64,000 nt of DNA from Sporobacter sp963677825 (GTDB lineage Bacteria > Bacillota > Clostridia > Oscillospirales > Oscillospiraceae), in NCBI GenBank assembly GCA_963677825.2, contig CAXXEF010000001.1, positions 620,001 to 684,000 on the forward strand, given 5' to 3'. Below, piece after piece: positions 1 to 8,260 of this stretch; position 1 is the stretch's first letter; each line of letters begins with the position of its first letter. Position numbers and translations under genes: made by a program. The notes beneath the pieces were generated by a model. It worked only from the letters and a program-made list of their open reading frames with translations, did no database searches and had not been told where the DNA came from.

Positions 1-850
1 GTGCCACGGTTTCCGGAATGTCGCTTGGTGCCGAGGTGTCTGGTGCATAGTATGCTTCCGGCGTCATACCGTCGATATCAATCAGGCGCGCGCGCACAAT
101 CAGCCGATGGCTGGACACAAGGTACGGCGTGCAGGTGATGAGCGTAAGTGTATACTGTTCACCCTCAACCGGGTTTAAAACCCAAGTCTCACTGGGCAAT
201 ACATCGAATAGATCAAATACGGAATACGTGTACGTCACGCCGCCCGACTTGATAACAATCACGTCGCCGTTTGTCAGCATATCCAGGTAACGGAACGGAT
301 ACGGCCGGTGTCCGGCCAACGAGCAGTTACCCTCCTGCCCCGGCGCGGCTGTCCATTCGACGTGTCCGACGCCGTAGCCCATCTGCTTGCCGGTGCCCTC
401 CAATATATTCTGCGACACACCAAGCACCGGGATCTTCAGCACCCCTGAAACAACGTAAACCGGTACGTCTGGAGCCGTCTGTGTTTCTTCTTCATCACCC
501 GGCAGAACGACATTCTCTGATGGCGAAGTCGACGGATCTGTCAGGTCGGCTGATACATCCGCCGAACTTGCCGCCGACGGCGTGGGTGCCTCTGTGATGA
601 CGGCCCAGCCGTCTTCCGCGTTCAGCTCGATCGGCGACGGGTCGGGCACGTTTTGCTCATTTTGATTCGCCTGCCGGAATAAAACGCCCCAGGGGTACTG
701 GTTGGCCTCCATGATAACGGCGGTAACAATCAGCACCAAGCCAACCGCCATCAGAATCAGCGGTATTCTGTTTTTTATTGATCGACGCGCTTTATGATCT
801 GCTTTTAAGTTGTCACGGCGCTTTTTATTTGAAGCTGATGCTTTTTTCAT
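1..850 (-). CDS. Class C-like sortase, 3' end cut by window edge
   Basis: Cysteine transpeptidase that would join surface proteins to the cell wall or polymerise pilins. The start codon is ATG at 848-850, with an AGGAAG-type ribosome site just upstream; 283 codons are visible and the C-terminus lies outside the window. Seen in order: a basic N-terminus, one membrane segment (about residues 28-46), a Ser/Thr/Pro-rich linker of about 80 residues, then the sortase barrel with the catalytic His in SLAGHRPYPF, the catalytic Cys in TLITCTPY and the Arg in HRLIVRARL. The Cys-Thr-Pro-Tyr...His-Arg-Leu pattern is most like pilin-type (class C) sortases; class D is the alternative. It is divergent from an LPQTG protein, its likely substrate. 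Sortase identity is sure, class assignment less so. Confidence 0.9.
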   Translation of the reverse strand, partial: MKKASASNKKRRDNLKADHKARRSIKNRIPLILMAVGLVLIVTAVIMEANQYPWGVLFRQANQNEQNVPDPSPIELNAEDGWAVITEAPTPSAASSADVSADLTDPSTSPSENVVLPGDEEETQTAPDVPVYVVSGVLKIPVLGVSQNILEGTGKQMGYGVGHVEWTAAPGQEGNCSLAGHRPYPFRYLDMLTNGDVIVIKSGGVTYTYSVFDLFDVLPSETWVLNPVEGEQYTLTLITCTPYLVSSHRLIVRARLIDIDGMTPEAYYAPDTSAPSDIPETVA

Positions 851-914
851 GCTTTTAATCTTCCTAATGTTATAAAACAGCTACAAATTCAAGTCGATGA
901 GCTATTTTGATAGA

Positions 915-943
915 ATTTTATCACTATTTTCTCATTTTTTCAA
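915..943 (-). promoter_or_regulatory. Sigma-A promoter of the sortase gene
   Basis: Read on the minus strand: TTGAAA (938-943), 17-bp spacer, TAAAAT (915-920), about 65 bp upstream of the sortase start. Spacing is ideal. Confidence 0.65.
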
Positions 944-1172
944 CTTAACGCGTTTATTACAACCACAACTGTAAAAACTGCATATTTTTTTCTCTTTGAT
1001 AAAACTTAATGCTTTGTAATAATGATTATCGTTATGCATTCCTATTGATTTGTTTGTTATTTTGCACTAATTCTTCCCCCTATTATCTACACCACCGGCT
1101 CATTGTTCGTCTTTTTTAACAATTATGACACTTTTTGACATTCTCTACTGGTACATAGTGCCAACTTTTCAA

Positions 1173-1201
1173 TTGACATAATTCTATATGTTTGGTATGA
1201 T
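1173..1201 (+). promoter_or_regulatory. Sigma-A promoter of riboswitch-adhesin transcript
   Basis: Consensus -35 TTGACA (1173-1178), 17-bp spacer, -10 TATGAT (1196-1201). Transcription would start near 1208, just before the riboswitch aptamer, leaving a leader of about 285 nt before the adhesin start. Confidence 0.85.
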
Positions 1202-1224
1202 TAATCAACTAGGGCACTTCTAAA

Positions 1225-1325
1225 CTTATAGTCTTTGGCAAATCCGTTGAAAGGCGGAGACGCAAAGCTCCGGAGCCTGCTCTGCTGCTACTGCATGTCT
1301 TAGCAGGAGAACTGGCAGTCCAGCT
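1225..1325 (+). ncRNA. Cyclic di-GMP-I (GEMM) riboswitch aptamer
   Basis: The conserved core is present: GGCAAA at 1237-1242, a P1b hairpin UCCGUU-GAAA-GGCGGA with its GAAA tetraloop (1243-1258), the receptor-side GACGCAAAGC (1259-1268), then a second helical domain ending in GGAGAACUGGCAG. This order and spacing are those of the GEMM-I aptamer, which binds cyclic di-GMP. The 3' end of the aptamer touches the 5' arm of the following terminator, as expected of a transcription-control switch. Whether ligand turns the gene on or off cannot be told without folding calculations. Confidence 0.85.
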
Positions 1326-1366
1326 GCACGAATAACGTTGTTAACGTTATTGTGCAGCTTTTTATT
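1322..1366 (+). terminator. Riboswitch expression-platform terminator
   Basis: Long hairpin AGCUGCAC...GUGCAGCU (outer arms 1322-1329 and 1352-1359) with a second paired block AAUAACGUU/AACGUUAUU inside, followed by UUUUUAUUUU. It lies between the aptamer and the adhesin ribosome site, so it acts as an attenuator rather than a gene end. Confidence 0.85.
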
Positions 1367-1492
1367 TTCCCATAATCTACAACAAGGCGATTCATAAAAA
1401 GCATTCGGGAAGAAGAAACGAAATTATCTGATGACAATCAACCGTTAACAACCGGCTTAGACGAATTCCGTCATAATCGAGGAGGGTTATTC

Positions 1493-4291
1493 ATGAAAAA
1501 GAAATTGGCGCTGGTAATGGCATTAGTACTTGTATTTACGATGTCATTTGGTTTAAACCAAACAGCAATAGCTGATGTTAGTGATCTGCCCGGCACTATC
1601 GTGAAAGTTGAAAAAAACCCCGAAGACAGTGATGGTGTGGGTCCCGGCGTTTTCTCATCGTCGGGCTCCAATGTCATCGCTTTCAAGCAAGGTACAAATG
1701 TATATATCTGGCTAGATAGCAGCATTTCATCCGAATTCACATCATCGGCAGCAAAAACAGCATTAGAAGAGTGGATTTCTACACTTGACCCCGGCCTTGC
1801 GGCTGCTTCGAACTACATATACGTTTACGGCGATTTTGATGGGACAAATCAAAATGGCCATGGCGACTTTAGCGTCGATTTTTATCCGGCCATTATTGGT
1901 AGTTCGTATACTTTAAGCTCTGGCCAATTCTATTTATCGGGGACAATCAGCCATTATACGCGTTTTCTTTTCACGCCAACAACCGAATATGCTCAGCTGA
2001 CAGTTTCGAAAACGCTGGTCAACAATTCCAACGATACCAGCATCGACGCCATGACCTTTGACATTGAGGTTACCTTCTCCAACGCCAGCGGCGGTCTGGA
2101 TGCGATCACAGCGCCCGTCGGCGCCGTGATGGATCCCGCCAGTATTGACGCTTCGACGACGTCCGTCACATTCACCGTGACACTCGGCGACGGCGACGCG
2201 GTCGATTTTACCGGCATACCGTACGATACAACGTATATTGTTGATGAAACGGAGACCTTGTCGTCATCATGGACCGTCGGCGGTGAAGTGACATCTGCTG
2301 TAACCCTGGACGGCAGCAACGAGGACGATACCGTTACCGTTACCAACACGTATGCTCCCCCGCCAGAAACTGCTGCCTTAACAGTTGAGAAGACACTGGT
2401 CAACAATTCCAGCGATACCAGTATCGACGCCATGACCTTTGACATTGAGGTTGCCTTCTCCAACGCCAGCGGCGGTCTGGATGCGATCACAGCGCCCGTC
2501 GGCGCCGTGATGGATCCCGCCAGTATTGACGCTTCGACGACGTCTGTAACATACACCGTCACGCTCGGCGACGGCGACGCCGTCGATTTTACCGGCATAC
2601 CGTACGATACAACGTATACCGTTGTTGAAACGGAGACCTTGTCGTCATCGTGGACCGTCGGCGGTGAAGTGACATCTGCTATAACCCTGGACGGCAGCAA
2701 CGAGGACGATACCGTCACCGTTACCAACACGTATGCTCCCCCGCCAGATACTGCTGCCTTAACAGTCGAGAAAACGCTGGTCAACAACTCCAGTGATACC
2801 AGTATCGACGCCATGACCTTCGACATTGAGGTTACCTTCTCCAACGCCAGCGGCGGTCTGGATGCGATCACAGCGCCCGTCGGCGCCGTGATGGATCCCG
2901 CCAGTATTGACGCTTCGACGACGTCCGTCACGTTCACCGTCACACTCGGCGACGGCGACGCCGTCATCTTTGAAGATATCCCCTACGGGACAACATATGT
3001 CGTAGACGAAACCACCGCATTGTCCGACGCTTATTGGATGGTCGGCGGCGAAGTACTCTCGGCCGTGGAGCTGAACGACACGAATACGGAACCGACGGTA
3101 GAGGTTACCAACACTTACGCAGCTGGTGATCTGACCATCACCAAGACGATAACCGGTATAGGAAGCAGCAGCACCGAATTCATGATCACCGTAGAATTCG
3201 AAGGCGAATTATCGCTTGACGGTATCGTGGCCACAAACGCCACGGACGAAGGCGGCGGCGTGTACACGATGATGCTGCAGGGCGGTGAATCCGCCACATT
3301 TACAAATATCCCGATGGATACGACTTATACCGTCTCAGAAAGCTCGACGCCTTCATACTGGACGCTTGTATCGATCTTACCAAATGCTGACGGTATGTTC
3401 AGCAGTAACAGCGATATGTCGCAGACAGTCACTGTGACCAACGACTTCTATAACCCGCCACAGTACGGCAGACTCATAGTCGACAAGACTGTCTCCGGAG
3501 ACGGCGCCGACGCAGATATGAAGTTCGACTTTACTGTCACGTTCCCTGCGAGTTACAACAATCTCTCCAACAGCCTTGGCCTGACAGGTACAAACGGTGT
3601 TTATACCTTCCAGCTGTCCGCCAATGACGCGCCTGTTTACTTCAATAATCTGCCTTTCGGTTTGACCTACACCGTTGCAGAAGGCGCGCTACCGAACCAT
3701 TGGGCAATGGGCGCAACAAACGGCTTATCTGGAAAGATTTCCAGCTCGACAACCTATACGGCTACAATCAATAACATCTTCTCTCTTCCGCCGGAATACG
3801 GCAACCTTCTTGTTGATAAGGCTGTCACCGGCGATGACCCGGATACGACCGAACAGTTCGAGTTCACCGTTACCTTCGTCGGCGACGAGATCGCCATGAT
3901 TGACAACAACGCCAGCCTCACCGGTACAGACGGCGTCTACGTGTTCATGCTGGCCGCTGACGACGCGCCCGTGATGTTTACCAACATCCCGTTGGGAACA
4001 ACCTACACGGTCAGCGAAGTGGTGACAACGACCCAAATGGACGACGGCTGGGCCGGCGATAACCCGGCGTCCGGTACGATCGACGCCACCGGTACAACGA
4101 ATGTGACGCTCACAAACGATAAAGCACAGGGCGTCCTCGGTGAAACCGATGACGGCGGCGATGGCACCGACCTGCCGCAGACGGGCGGTATCGCACTGGC
4201 AACGCTCCTCGGGCTGACCGGCGCCGGATTCCTGATGGCCGGCGGCGCATCCTGGCTGATCCTCAGAAAGAAAAACAGAAATACTAACTAA
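1493..4291 (+). CDS. LPQTG-anchored repeat surface protein (adhesin or pilin-like)
   Basis: Cell-wall surface protein of 932 residues. A GAGGAGGG ribosome site at 1480-1487 precedes the ATG. Seen in order: signal peptide (residues 1-28, MKKKLALV... ending near AIADV), a unique N-terminal region (about 30-165), six beta-sandwich-like repeats of about 110-127 residues beginning LTVSKTL, LTVEKTL, LTVEKTL, LTITKTI, LIVDKTV and LLVDKAV, and a sorting signal at the C-terminus: LPQTG (894-898), hydrophobic segment, RKKNRN tail. Each repeat ends in the TYTVxE / VTVTNxY pattern seen in DUF5979/Cna-B-like surface domains; the exact family is inferred. The first three repeats are nearly identical. It sits behind a cyclic di-GMP riboswitch and beside a sortase, so a c-di-GMP-controlled attachment factor is the best reading. 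Ligand is unknown. Confidence 0.9.
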   Translation: MKKKLALVMALVLVFTMSFGLNQTAIADVSDLPGTIVKVEKNPEDSDGVGPGVFSSSGSNVIAFKQGTNVYIWLDSSISSEFTSSAAKTALEEWISTLDPGLAAASNYIYVYGDFDGTNQNGHGDFSVDFYPAIIGSSYTLSSGQFYLSGTISHYTRFLFTPTTEYAQLTVSKTLVNNSNDTSIDAMTFDIEVTFSNASGGLDAITAPVGAVMDPASIDASTTSVTFTVTLGDGDAVDFTGIPYDTTYIVDETETLSSSWTVGGEVTSAVTLDGSNEDDTVTVTNTYAPPPETAALTVEKTLVNNSSDTSIDAMTFDIEVAFSNASGGLDAITAPVGAVMDPASIDASTTSVTYTVTLGDGDAVDFTGIPYDTTYTVVETETLSSSWTVGGEVTSAITLDGSNEDDTVTVTNTYAPPPDTAALTVEKTLVNNSSDTSIDAMTFDIEVTFSNASGGLDAITAPVGAVMDPASIDASTTSVTFTVTLGDGDAVIFEDIPYGTTYVVDETTALSDAYWMVGGEVLSAVELNDTNTEPTVEVTNTYAAGDLTITKTITGIGSSSTEFMITVEFEGELSLDGIVATNATDEGGGVYTMMLQGGESATFTNIPMDTTYTVSESSTPSYWTLVSILPNADGMFSSNSDMSQTVTVTNDFYNPPQYGRLIVDKTVSGDGADADMKFDFTVTFPASYNNLSNSLGLTGTNGVYTFQLSANDAPVYFNNLPFGLTYTVAEGALPNHWAMGATNGLSGKISSSTTYTATINNIFSLPPEYGNLLVDKAVTGDDPDTTEQFEFTVTFVGDEIAMIDNNASLTGTDGVYVFMLAADDAPVMFTNIPLGTTYTVSEVVTTTQMDDGWAGDNPASGTIDATGTTNVTLTNDKAQGVLGETDDGGDGTDLPQTGGIALATLLGLTGAGFLMAGGASWLILRKKNRNTN
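1996..3010 (+). repeat. 381-bp tandem repeats inside the adhesin gene
   Basis: Three head-to-tail copies with period 381 bp (127 codons), registered by the CTGGTC block at 2015, 2396 and 2777. Copies 1 and 2 are nearly identical along their whole length; copy 3 matches until about 2965, then diverges. The downstream domains (3124 on) share protein-level but not DNA-level similarity. Confidence 0.9.
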
Positions 4292-4303
4292 ATACGGATA
4301 CAC

Positions 4304-4340
4304 AAAAGAAGTACCGGCTAATAGCCGGTACTTCTTTTTG
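4304..4340. terminator. Bidirectional terminator, adhesin / zinc-ribbon gene
   Basis: Near-perfect hairpin (arms 4304-4319 and 4323-4338) with A-rich left and T-rich right flanks, between two convergent genes, so it can serve both strands. Confidence 0.85.
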
Positions 4341-4369
4341 TTATTATGTATCCGCTTGTGCTAAGCGTT

Positions 4370-5395
4370 CTATTTGATCAGCGTAATCGATCCGATCAGC
4401 GGCAGCGGTTTCATCTGCCCGTTGACCGCGTTGATGATGCCCATGATAACACCAACCAGAATAACAATCGAGCCCAGGGAATACGCGATCCACTGTACAA
4501 TGGGAACAAAATAGAGAATAGAGATTATAACGCTCAGGATAATCAGTAACAGTCCCTGATTCGAGTGGTACCGCACAAACGCGGAGTTCGGCTTAGATAG
4601 TAGCGGGATCAGAATCAGAATACCGAGGTAACAAAGCACGCTGATGCCTTTGTTCTCCTCAATGTCAGCCGGACCGGACTGATACTGGCGCGGCGGCTGA
4701 TTATAGCCCTGCTGATATCCGGGCTGCGGCGGCTGCTGACCGGGCTGCGCATAATAGCTTTGCGGCGGCTGCTGGCCGGACGGTGGCGCACTGTAATTTT
4801 GCTGGGGCGGCGGCTGCTGACCGGGTGGCTGCGCATAGTAGTTTTGTTGCGGCTGCTGGCCGGTCTGCGGCGCATAGTAGTTTTGCGGCGGCTGCTGGCC
4901 GGACGGTGGCGCATTGTAGTTTTGTGGCGGTGGCTGCTGGCCGGGCTGCGGTGCATAATAGCTTTGCTGCGCCGGCTGCTGGCCGGGCTGCGCATAGTAG
5001 CTTTGCTGCGGCGGCTGCTGGCCAGGCGGTGGCGCGTAGTAGTTTTGTTGCGGCGGCTGAGGCGGCGTGCTTGGTTGCGCATAAGAACCCTGCTGCTGTT
5101 CCGCCGGGGTATACGCTGCCTGTGACTGAGCAGGCGGCACGTAACTACCCTGCTGCTCGGTTGGCGCCGGCGTCGCCTGTGATTCCTGCTGCCCGTCGCT
5201 TGTTTGCTTTGTTGTTTCGGTCGCTTGCGCATCCTGAACGTCAGGCTGCTGGACTACTGTCGTTTCAGGCTCCTGCGGCATAGCCTGCTCGACCGGAGTA
5301 GCTGCCGGTGCGGACGCAGCCATCGGCTGACCGCAATTGGTACAGAATTTCGCGTCATCTGACGCGGGTGTCCCACAATTTGAACATACCGCCAT
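4370..5395 (-). CDS. Zinc-ribbon, Gln/Pro/Tyr-rich, DUF4870-like membrane protein
   Basis: 341 residues. An AGGAGGT site precedes the ATG at 5395. Seen in order: an N-terminal zinc ribbon (CSNCGTP...CTNCGQP, residues 4-24), a Thr/Gln/Glu-rich linker, about 130 residues of imperfect repeats of the type QQPPQxYYAQPG (about 95-230), then a C-terminal region with three hydrophobic segments (about 250-325) ending GSITLIK. The tail (RYHSNQGLLL...) resembles the DUF4870/Tic20-like membrane domain. The low-complexity part should be disordered. Proteins of this layout are common in Clostridia without a firmly assigned role. A second DUF4870 protein lies just upstream (5694-6161). Function unknown; architecture is clear. 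Confidence 0.85.
   Translation of the reverse strand: MAVCSNCGTPASDDAKFCTNCGQPMAASAPAATPVEQAMPQEPETTVVQQPDVQDAQATETTKQTSDGQQESQATPAPTEQQGSYVPPAQSQAAYTPAEQQQGSYAQPSTPPQPPQQNYYAPPPGQQPPQQSYYAQPGQQPAQQSYYAPQPGQQPPPQNYNAPPSGQQPPQNYYAPQTGQQPQQNYYAQPPGQQPPPQQNYSAPPSGQQPPQSYYAQPGQQPPQPGYQQGYNQPPRQYQSGPADIEENKGISVLCYLGILILIPLLSKPNSAFVRYHSNQGLLLIILSVIISILYFVPIVQWIAYSLGSIVILVGVIMGIINAVNGQMKPLPLIGSITLIK
4690..5070 (-). repeat. Imperfect Gln/Pro/Tyr-coding repeats
   Basis: About nine degenerate units of roughly 36-45 bp on the minus strand encode the QQPPQxYYAQPG-like stretch of the zinc-ribbon membrane protein. GC-rich and slippage-prone. Confidence 0.75.
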
Positions 5396-5463
5396 ACTAT
5401 GACCTCCTGAATAGATGATGTTTCATAGTCTCCCGGACGCGCCGGTTACCTGTGAATAAACAG

Positions 5464-5545
5464 TGCGGATGAAGGGACTCGAACCCACACGTCTCTCGAC
5501 ACAGGAACCTAAATCCTGCATGTCTACCAATTCCATCACATCCGC
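5464..5545 (-). tRNA. tRNA-Leu (anticodon UAG)
   Basis: Class II tRNA of 82 nt. Acceptor GCGGAUG pairs with CAUCCGC; anticodon stem CAGGA/UCCUG encloses UUUAGGU, giving anticodon UAG; a long variable arm and GUUCGAGUC T-arm are present. CCA is not encoded. Confidence 0.95.
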
Positions 5546-5624
5546 GGACGATTGCTGAATAATCATATCACAAGCCCGCGCTGTCCGTCAATCGAAAACA
5601 CGCTGCTAGCTGCTGTAATTCCAT

Positions 5625-5666
5625 GAAGAAAGACGACGTCCGGCGCTTGATAGTGCCGGACGTCGT
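5625..5666 (-). terminator. Terminator of the 155-aa DUF4870 gene
   Basis: Twelve-bp hairpin ACGACGUCCGGC/GCCGGACGUCGU (5633-5644, 5655-5666) followed on the minus strand by CUUUCUU, just after the stop of the 5694-6161 gene. Confidence 0.75.
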
Positions 5667-5693
5667 TTATAGGCTGTTCTGAGGTTGCGCGAC

Positions 5694-6161
5694 TTACATC
5701 GGGCCACCGTTTTTACGGCTGATTTTCATCGCCCAGTTGCCAACGAGGGGGATCTTGTACTCATAATACTGACCGGCTTTGACAAGCGCGATGATCGCAA
5801 AGACGAAGAACGCGATGCTAATCAGACCAAGGATAACCGCGAAAATACCGCCGGCAAAAATACCGCCGTATATCCGTCCGGTATAAATACCGCCGTAATA
5901 CGCCGCTGCCGCTGTAGCTGCGATAATGATACTGAAGATGATCTGGAAGACCCAAAGCACAGCTTCGAGTAAAAACGCCTGCATGGCGTGGAACTTAACG
6001 AACGGGCTTTCTTTTTCAATGAAGAATATTACGAGAGGTGCGGCCCATGCGACCCATTTGATGACCGGGATCCAGGACAGGACAAAGGCCACTATGTAGC
6101 ACAAAAGTGCCAGTGTATTGGCGTCCATCCCCAAGGACGATCTATGCGGATTAACTTTCAT
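5694..6161 (-). CDS. DUF4870 (Tic20-like) membrane protein
   Basis: Small integral membrane protein of 155 residues with GGAGGG upstream of the ATG. Seen: hydrophobic segments at about 15-50, 62-95 and 98-130, the charged turn IEKESPFVKFHAMQAF typical of DUF4870, and a GYIYG-like Gly/Tyr-rich loop (YYGGIYTGRIYGGIFAGG) between the last two segments. DUF4870 proteins have no established activity. Its C-terminal domain resembles that of the zinc-ribbon protein at 4370-5395 on the same strand, from which it is separated by its own terminator and tRNA-Leu, so the two are probably separate transcripts of related genes. Confidence 0.8.
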   Translation of the reverse strand: MKVNPHRSSLGMDANTLALLCYIVAFVLSWIPVIKWVAWAAPLVIFFIEKESPFVKFHAMQAFLLEAVLWVFQIIFSIIIAATAAAAYYGGIYTGRIYGGIFAGGIFAVILGLISIAFFVFAIIALVKAGQYYEYKIPLVGNWAMKISRKNGGPM

Positions 6162-6272
6162 TTATGTTCCCTCCGTTTTTTTATAGTTGCTCCAGAATTT
6201 ACTACAATGAAATTGTATCACACGGGCTAGTATGTTGCAATATGAATGTCGAACCGGCGTGAATGTGTGCTG

Positions 6273-8246
6273 TTATTGAAGCAATGCGTCGAAATCGTCT
6301 TCGGACAGGATGTTGAGCCCTAAGCTTTGCGCCTTTGTCAGTTTCGAGCCGGCGTCTTCGCCGGCCAGCACGTACGTCGTCTTCTTCGACACGGACGACG
6401 ACGTTTTACCGCCGTGCAGCTCGATCAGCTTTTTGGCTTCCTCTCGCGTATAGCGGCTGAGCGTACCGGTCAGCACGAACGTTAGCCCGGCAAATCGGTC
6501 GTCTTTGCGCTCGGCGCGGCTGGTCATGTTGACGCCGGCGGTTCGCAGCAGTCCGAGCAAATGCCGTGACTGCGGATTGGCGAACCACTCGGTAATATTA
6601 TGAGCCGTTATCTCGCCGATATCGCCGACGGCAGTCAGGGCCTCGGTCGTCGCCGCCTCGAGCGCATCCATCGTGCCGAAATGCTCGGCGAGTGCTTTCG
6701 CCGCGCTCTGACCGACCTGTAAAATCCCGAGTGCGTTCAACAGACGCGATAAATCGTTCTGCTTCGATTTCTCGATTGCGGCGATTAAATTCTCCGCCGA
6801 CTTTTTGCCGAATCTCGGCAAGTCTTCAAGTGACGCGGCGTCCAATGTGTATAAGTCTCCCGCAGAATGGATCATTTCCGCGTCAAGCAGCTGCTGTACA
6901 ACAGCGATACCGAGCCCCTCAATGTCCATCGCACTGCGCGAGGCAAAATGCGCGATGTTCCGCAGCAGCTGCGCCGGGCACTCTGCGCCGCGGCAACGAA
7001 TCGCCGAGCCGCCCTCGTCACGGACGGCGGCGCTGCCGCAGACTGGGCAATGGTCTGGAAATTCGTATGGCGCAGCGTCCGTCGGACGCTTGGATAAAAC
7101 GACAGACAGCACCTCCGGTATGATCTCCCCCGCCTTTTGCACGACGACCGTATCCCCGACGCGGATATCCTTGTCACGGATGTAATCCTGATTGTGCAGT
7201 GACGCGTTCGTGACAGTCGTTCCCGCCAGCCTCACCGGCGCGACGAGCGCCTTGGGTGTCAGCACACCGGTGCGCCCGACCTGCACCGTGATGTCCTGGA
7301 CGACGGTTTCCTTCTGCTCCGGCGGATACTTAAACGCCACAGCCCATCGCGGTGCCTTCGACGTGCTGCCAAGCACGCGCCGCGCGGCAAGGTCGTTGAC
7401 TTTGATGACGGCGCCGTCGATCTCGTACGGCAGGTCTTCTCGCGTGTCGCCTATGTTCTCGATGATGGCCTTACAGGCTTCAATCGTATCCGCGTGAAAG
7501 CCGCCGACCACTTGAAATCCCAGCTTACGCAGATAGTCAAGTGTTTGCTGATGCGTCGCAAAGTCGTCGGCACTGGACTTTTGGATATTAAACGCGATGA
7601 AGTCGAGCTTGCGTGCTTTTGCCATTTCCGGGTCAATCTGACGCAGCGAACCGGCGGCGGCATTGCGCGGATTGGCCAGTAGCGGCTTATCGCTGAGCTC
7701 GCGCTCGGCGTTGAGCTCTTGGAATACGGCACGAGACATATATACCTCGCCGCGCACGGCGATGTGCGACGGGCCGCCGTCGAGTGTCAATGGTAACGAT
7801 CGGATGGTCTTTAGGTTATGCGTGACGTCCTCGCCGGTAATGCCGTCGCCGCGCGTTGCGCCGCGTGTCAAAACGCCGTTGTCGTAATACAGCGCAACGG
7901 ACAGCCCGTCAATCTTCGGCTCGACGACGTAGCCGCTTTTGTCTGCCGCAACGGCTACCCGCGTACCGAACGCATCGATTTCCTCCATATTAAACACGTC
8001 GTTGAGGCTCTCGAGCGGCACTTCATGCGTGACCGGCGTGAAAGCATCGGATGCGCGCCCGCCGACCTTCTGGGTCGGTGAATCCGCCGTCACGAGCTCG
8101 GAATGCGCATCTTCAAGCGCGCGTAAACGGCGCATCAGCGCATCGAACTCAGCGTCCGGTACAAGAGATTCGTTGCGCTGATAATAGGCGTCGCTGTAGT
8201 CGTTGAGCTTTTCGCGCAGCGCGGCGATTTCTTCTTTGGCGTTCAT
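6273..8246 (-). CDS. ligA: NAD-dependent DNA ligase LigA
   Basis: Seals nicks at Okazaki fragments and repair patches using NAD+. 657 residues, full length for the family. Seen in order: adenylation domain with the nucleophilic lysine in EPKIDGLS (about 113-120), OB fold (VQVGRTGVLTPKA), zinc finger with CPVCGS...CRGAECPAQ, tandem helix-hairpin-helix (IEGLGIAVV, LPRFGKKSAENL, GIGEIT-like), and a C-terminal BRCT domain (about 580-657, FAGLTFVLTGTL). GAGGAG precedes the ATG. It begins 14 bp after yunB and is the last gene of the murD-yunB run. In many Firmicutes ligA is with pcrA; that is not so here. Confidence 0.97.
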   Translation of the reverse strand: MNAKEEIAALREKLNDYSDAYYQRNESLVPDAEFDALMRRLRALEDAHSELVTADSPTQKVGGRASDAFTPVTHEVPLESLNDVFNMEEIDAFGTRVAVAADKSGYVVEPKIDGLSVALYYDNGVLTRGATRGDGITGEDVTHNLKTIRSLPLTLDGGPSHIAVRGEVYMSRAVFQELNAERELSDKPLLANPRNAAAGSLRQIDPEMAKARKLDFIAFNIQKSSADDFATHQQTLDYLRKLGFQVVGGFHADTIEACKAIIENIGDTREDLPYEIDGAVIKVNDLAARRVLGSTSKAPRWAVAFKYPPEQKETVVQDITVQVGRTGVLTPKALVAPVRLAGTTVTNASLHNQDYIRDKDIRVGDTVVVQKAGEIIPEVLSVVLSKRPTDAAPYEFPDHCPVCGSAAVRDEGGSAIRCRGAECPAQLLRNIAHFASRSAMDIEGLGIAVVQQLLDAEMIHSAGDLYTLDAASLEDLPRFGKKSAENLIAAIEKSKQNDLSRLLNALGILQVGQSAAKALAEHFGTMDALEAATTEALTAVGDIGEITAHNITEWFANPQSRHLLGLLRTAGVNMTSRAERKDDRFAGLTFVLTGTLSRYTREEAKKLIELHGGKTSSSVSKKTTYVLAGEDAGSKLTKAQSLGLNILSEDDFDALLQ

Positions 8247-8260
8247 GATTGTCTCCTCTA

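Noticed and set aside
1993..2967. 324-residue frame antisense to the adhesin repeats
   Set aside because: It is the mirror of the 381-bp repeats, with no ribosome site and repeated low-complexity sequence; the plus-strand gene has signal peptide and LPQTG.
4615..5283. Arg/Ala-rich frames on both strands over the Gln/Pro/Tyr repeats
   Set aside because: Low-complexity shadows of the zinc-ribbon membrane gene created by the GC-rich repeats.
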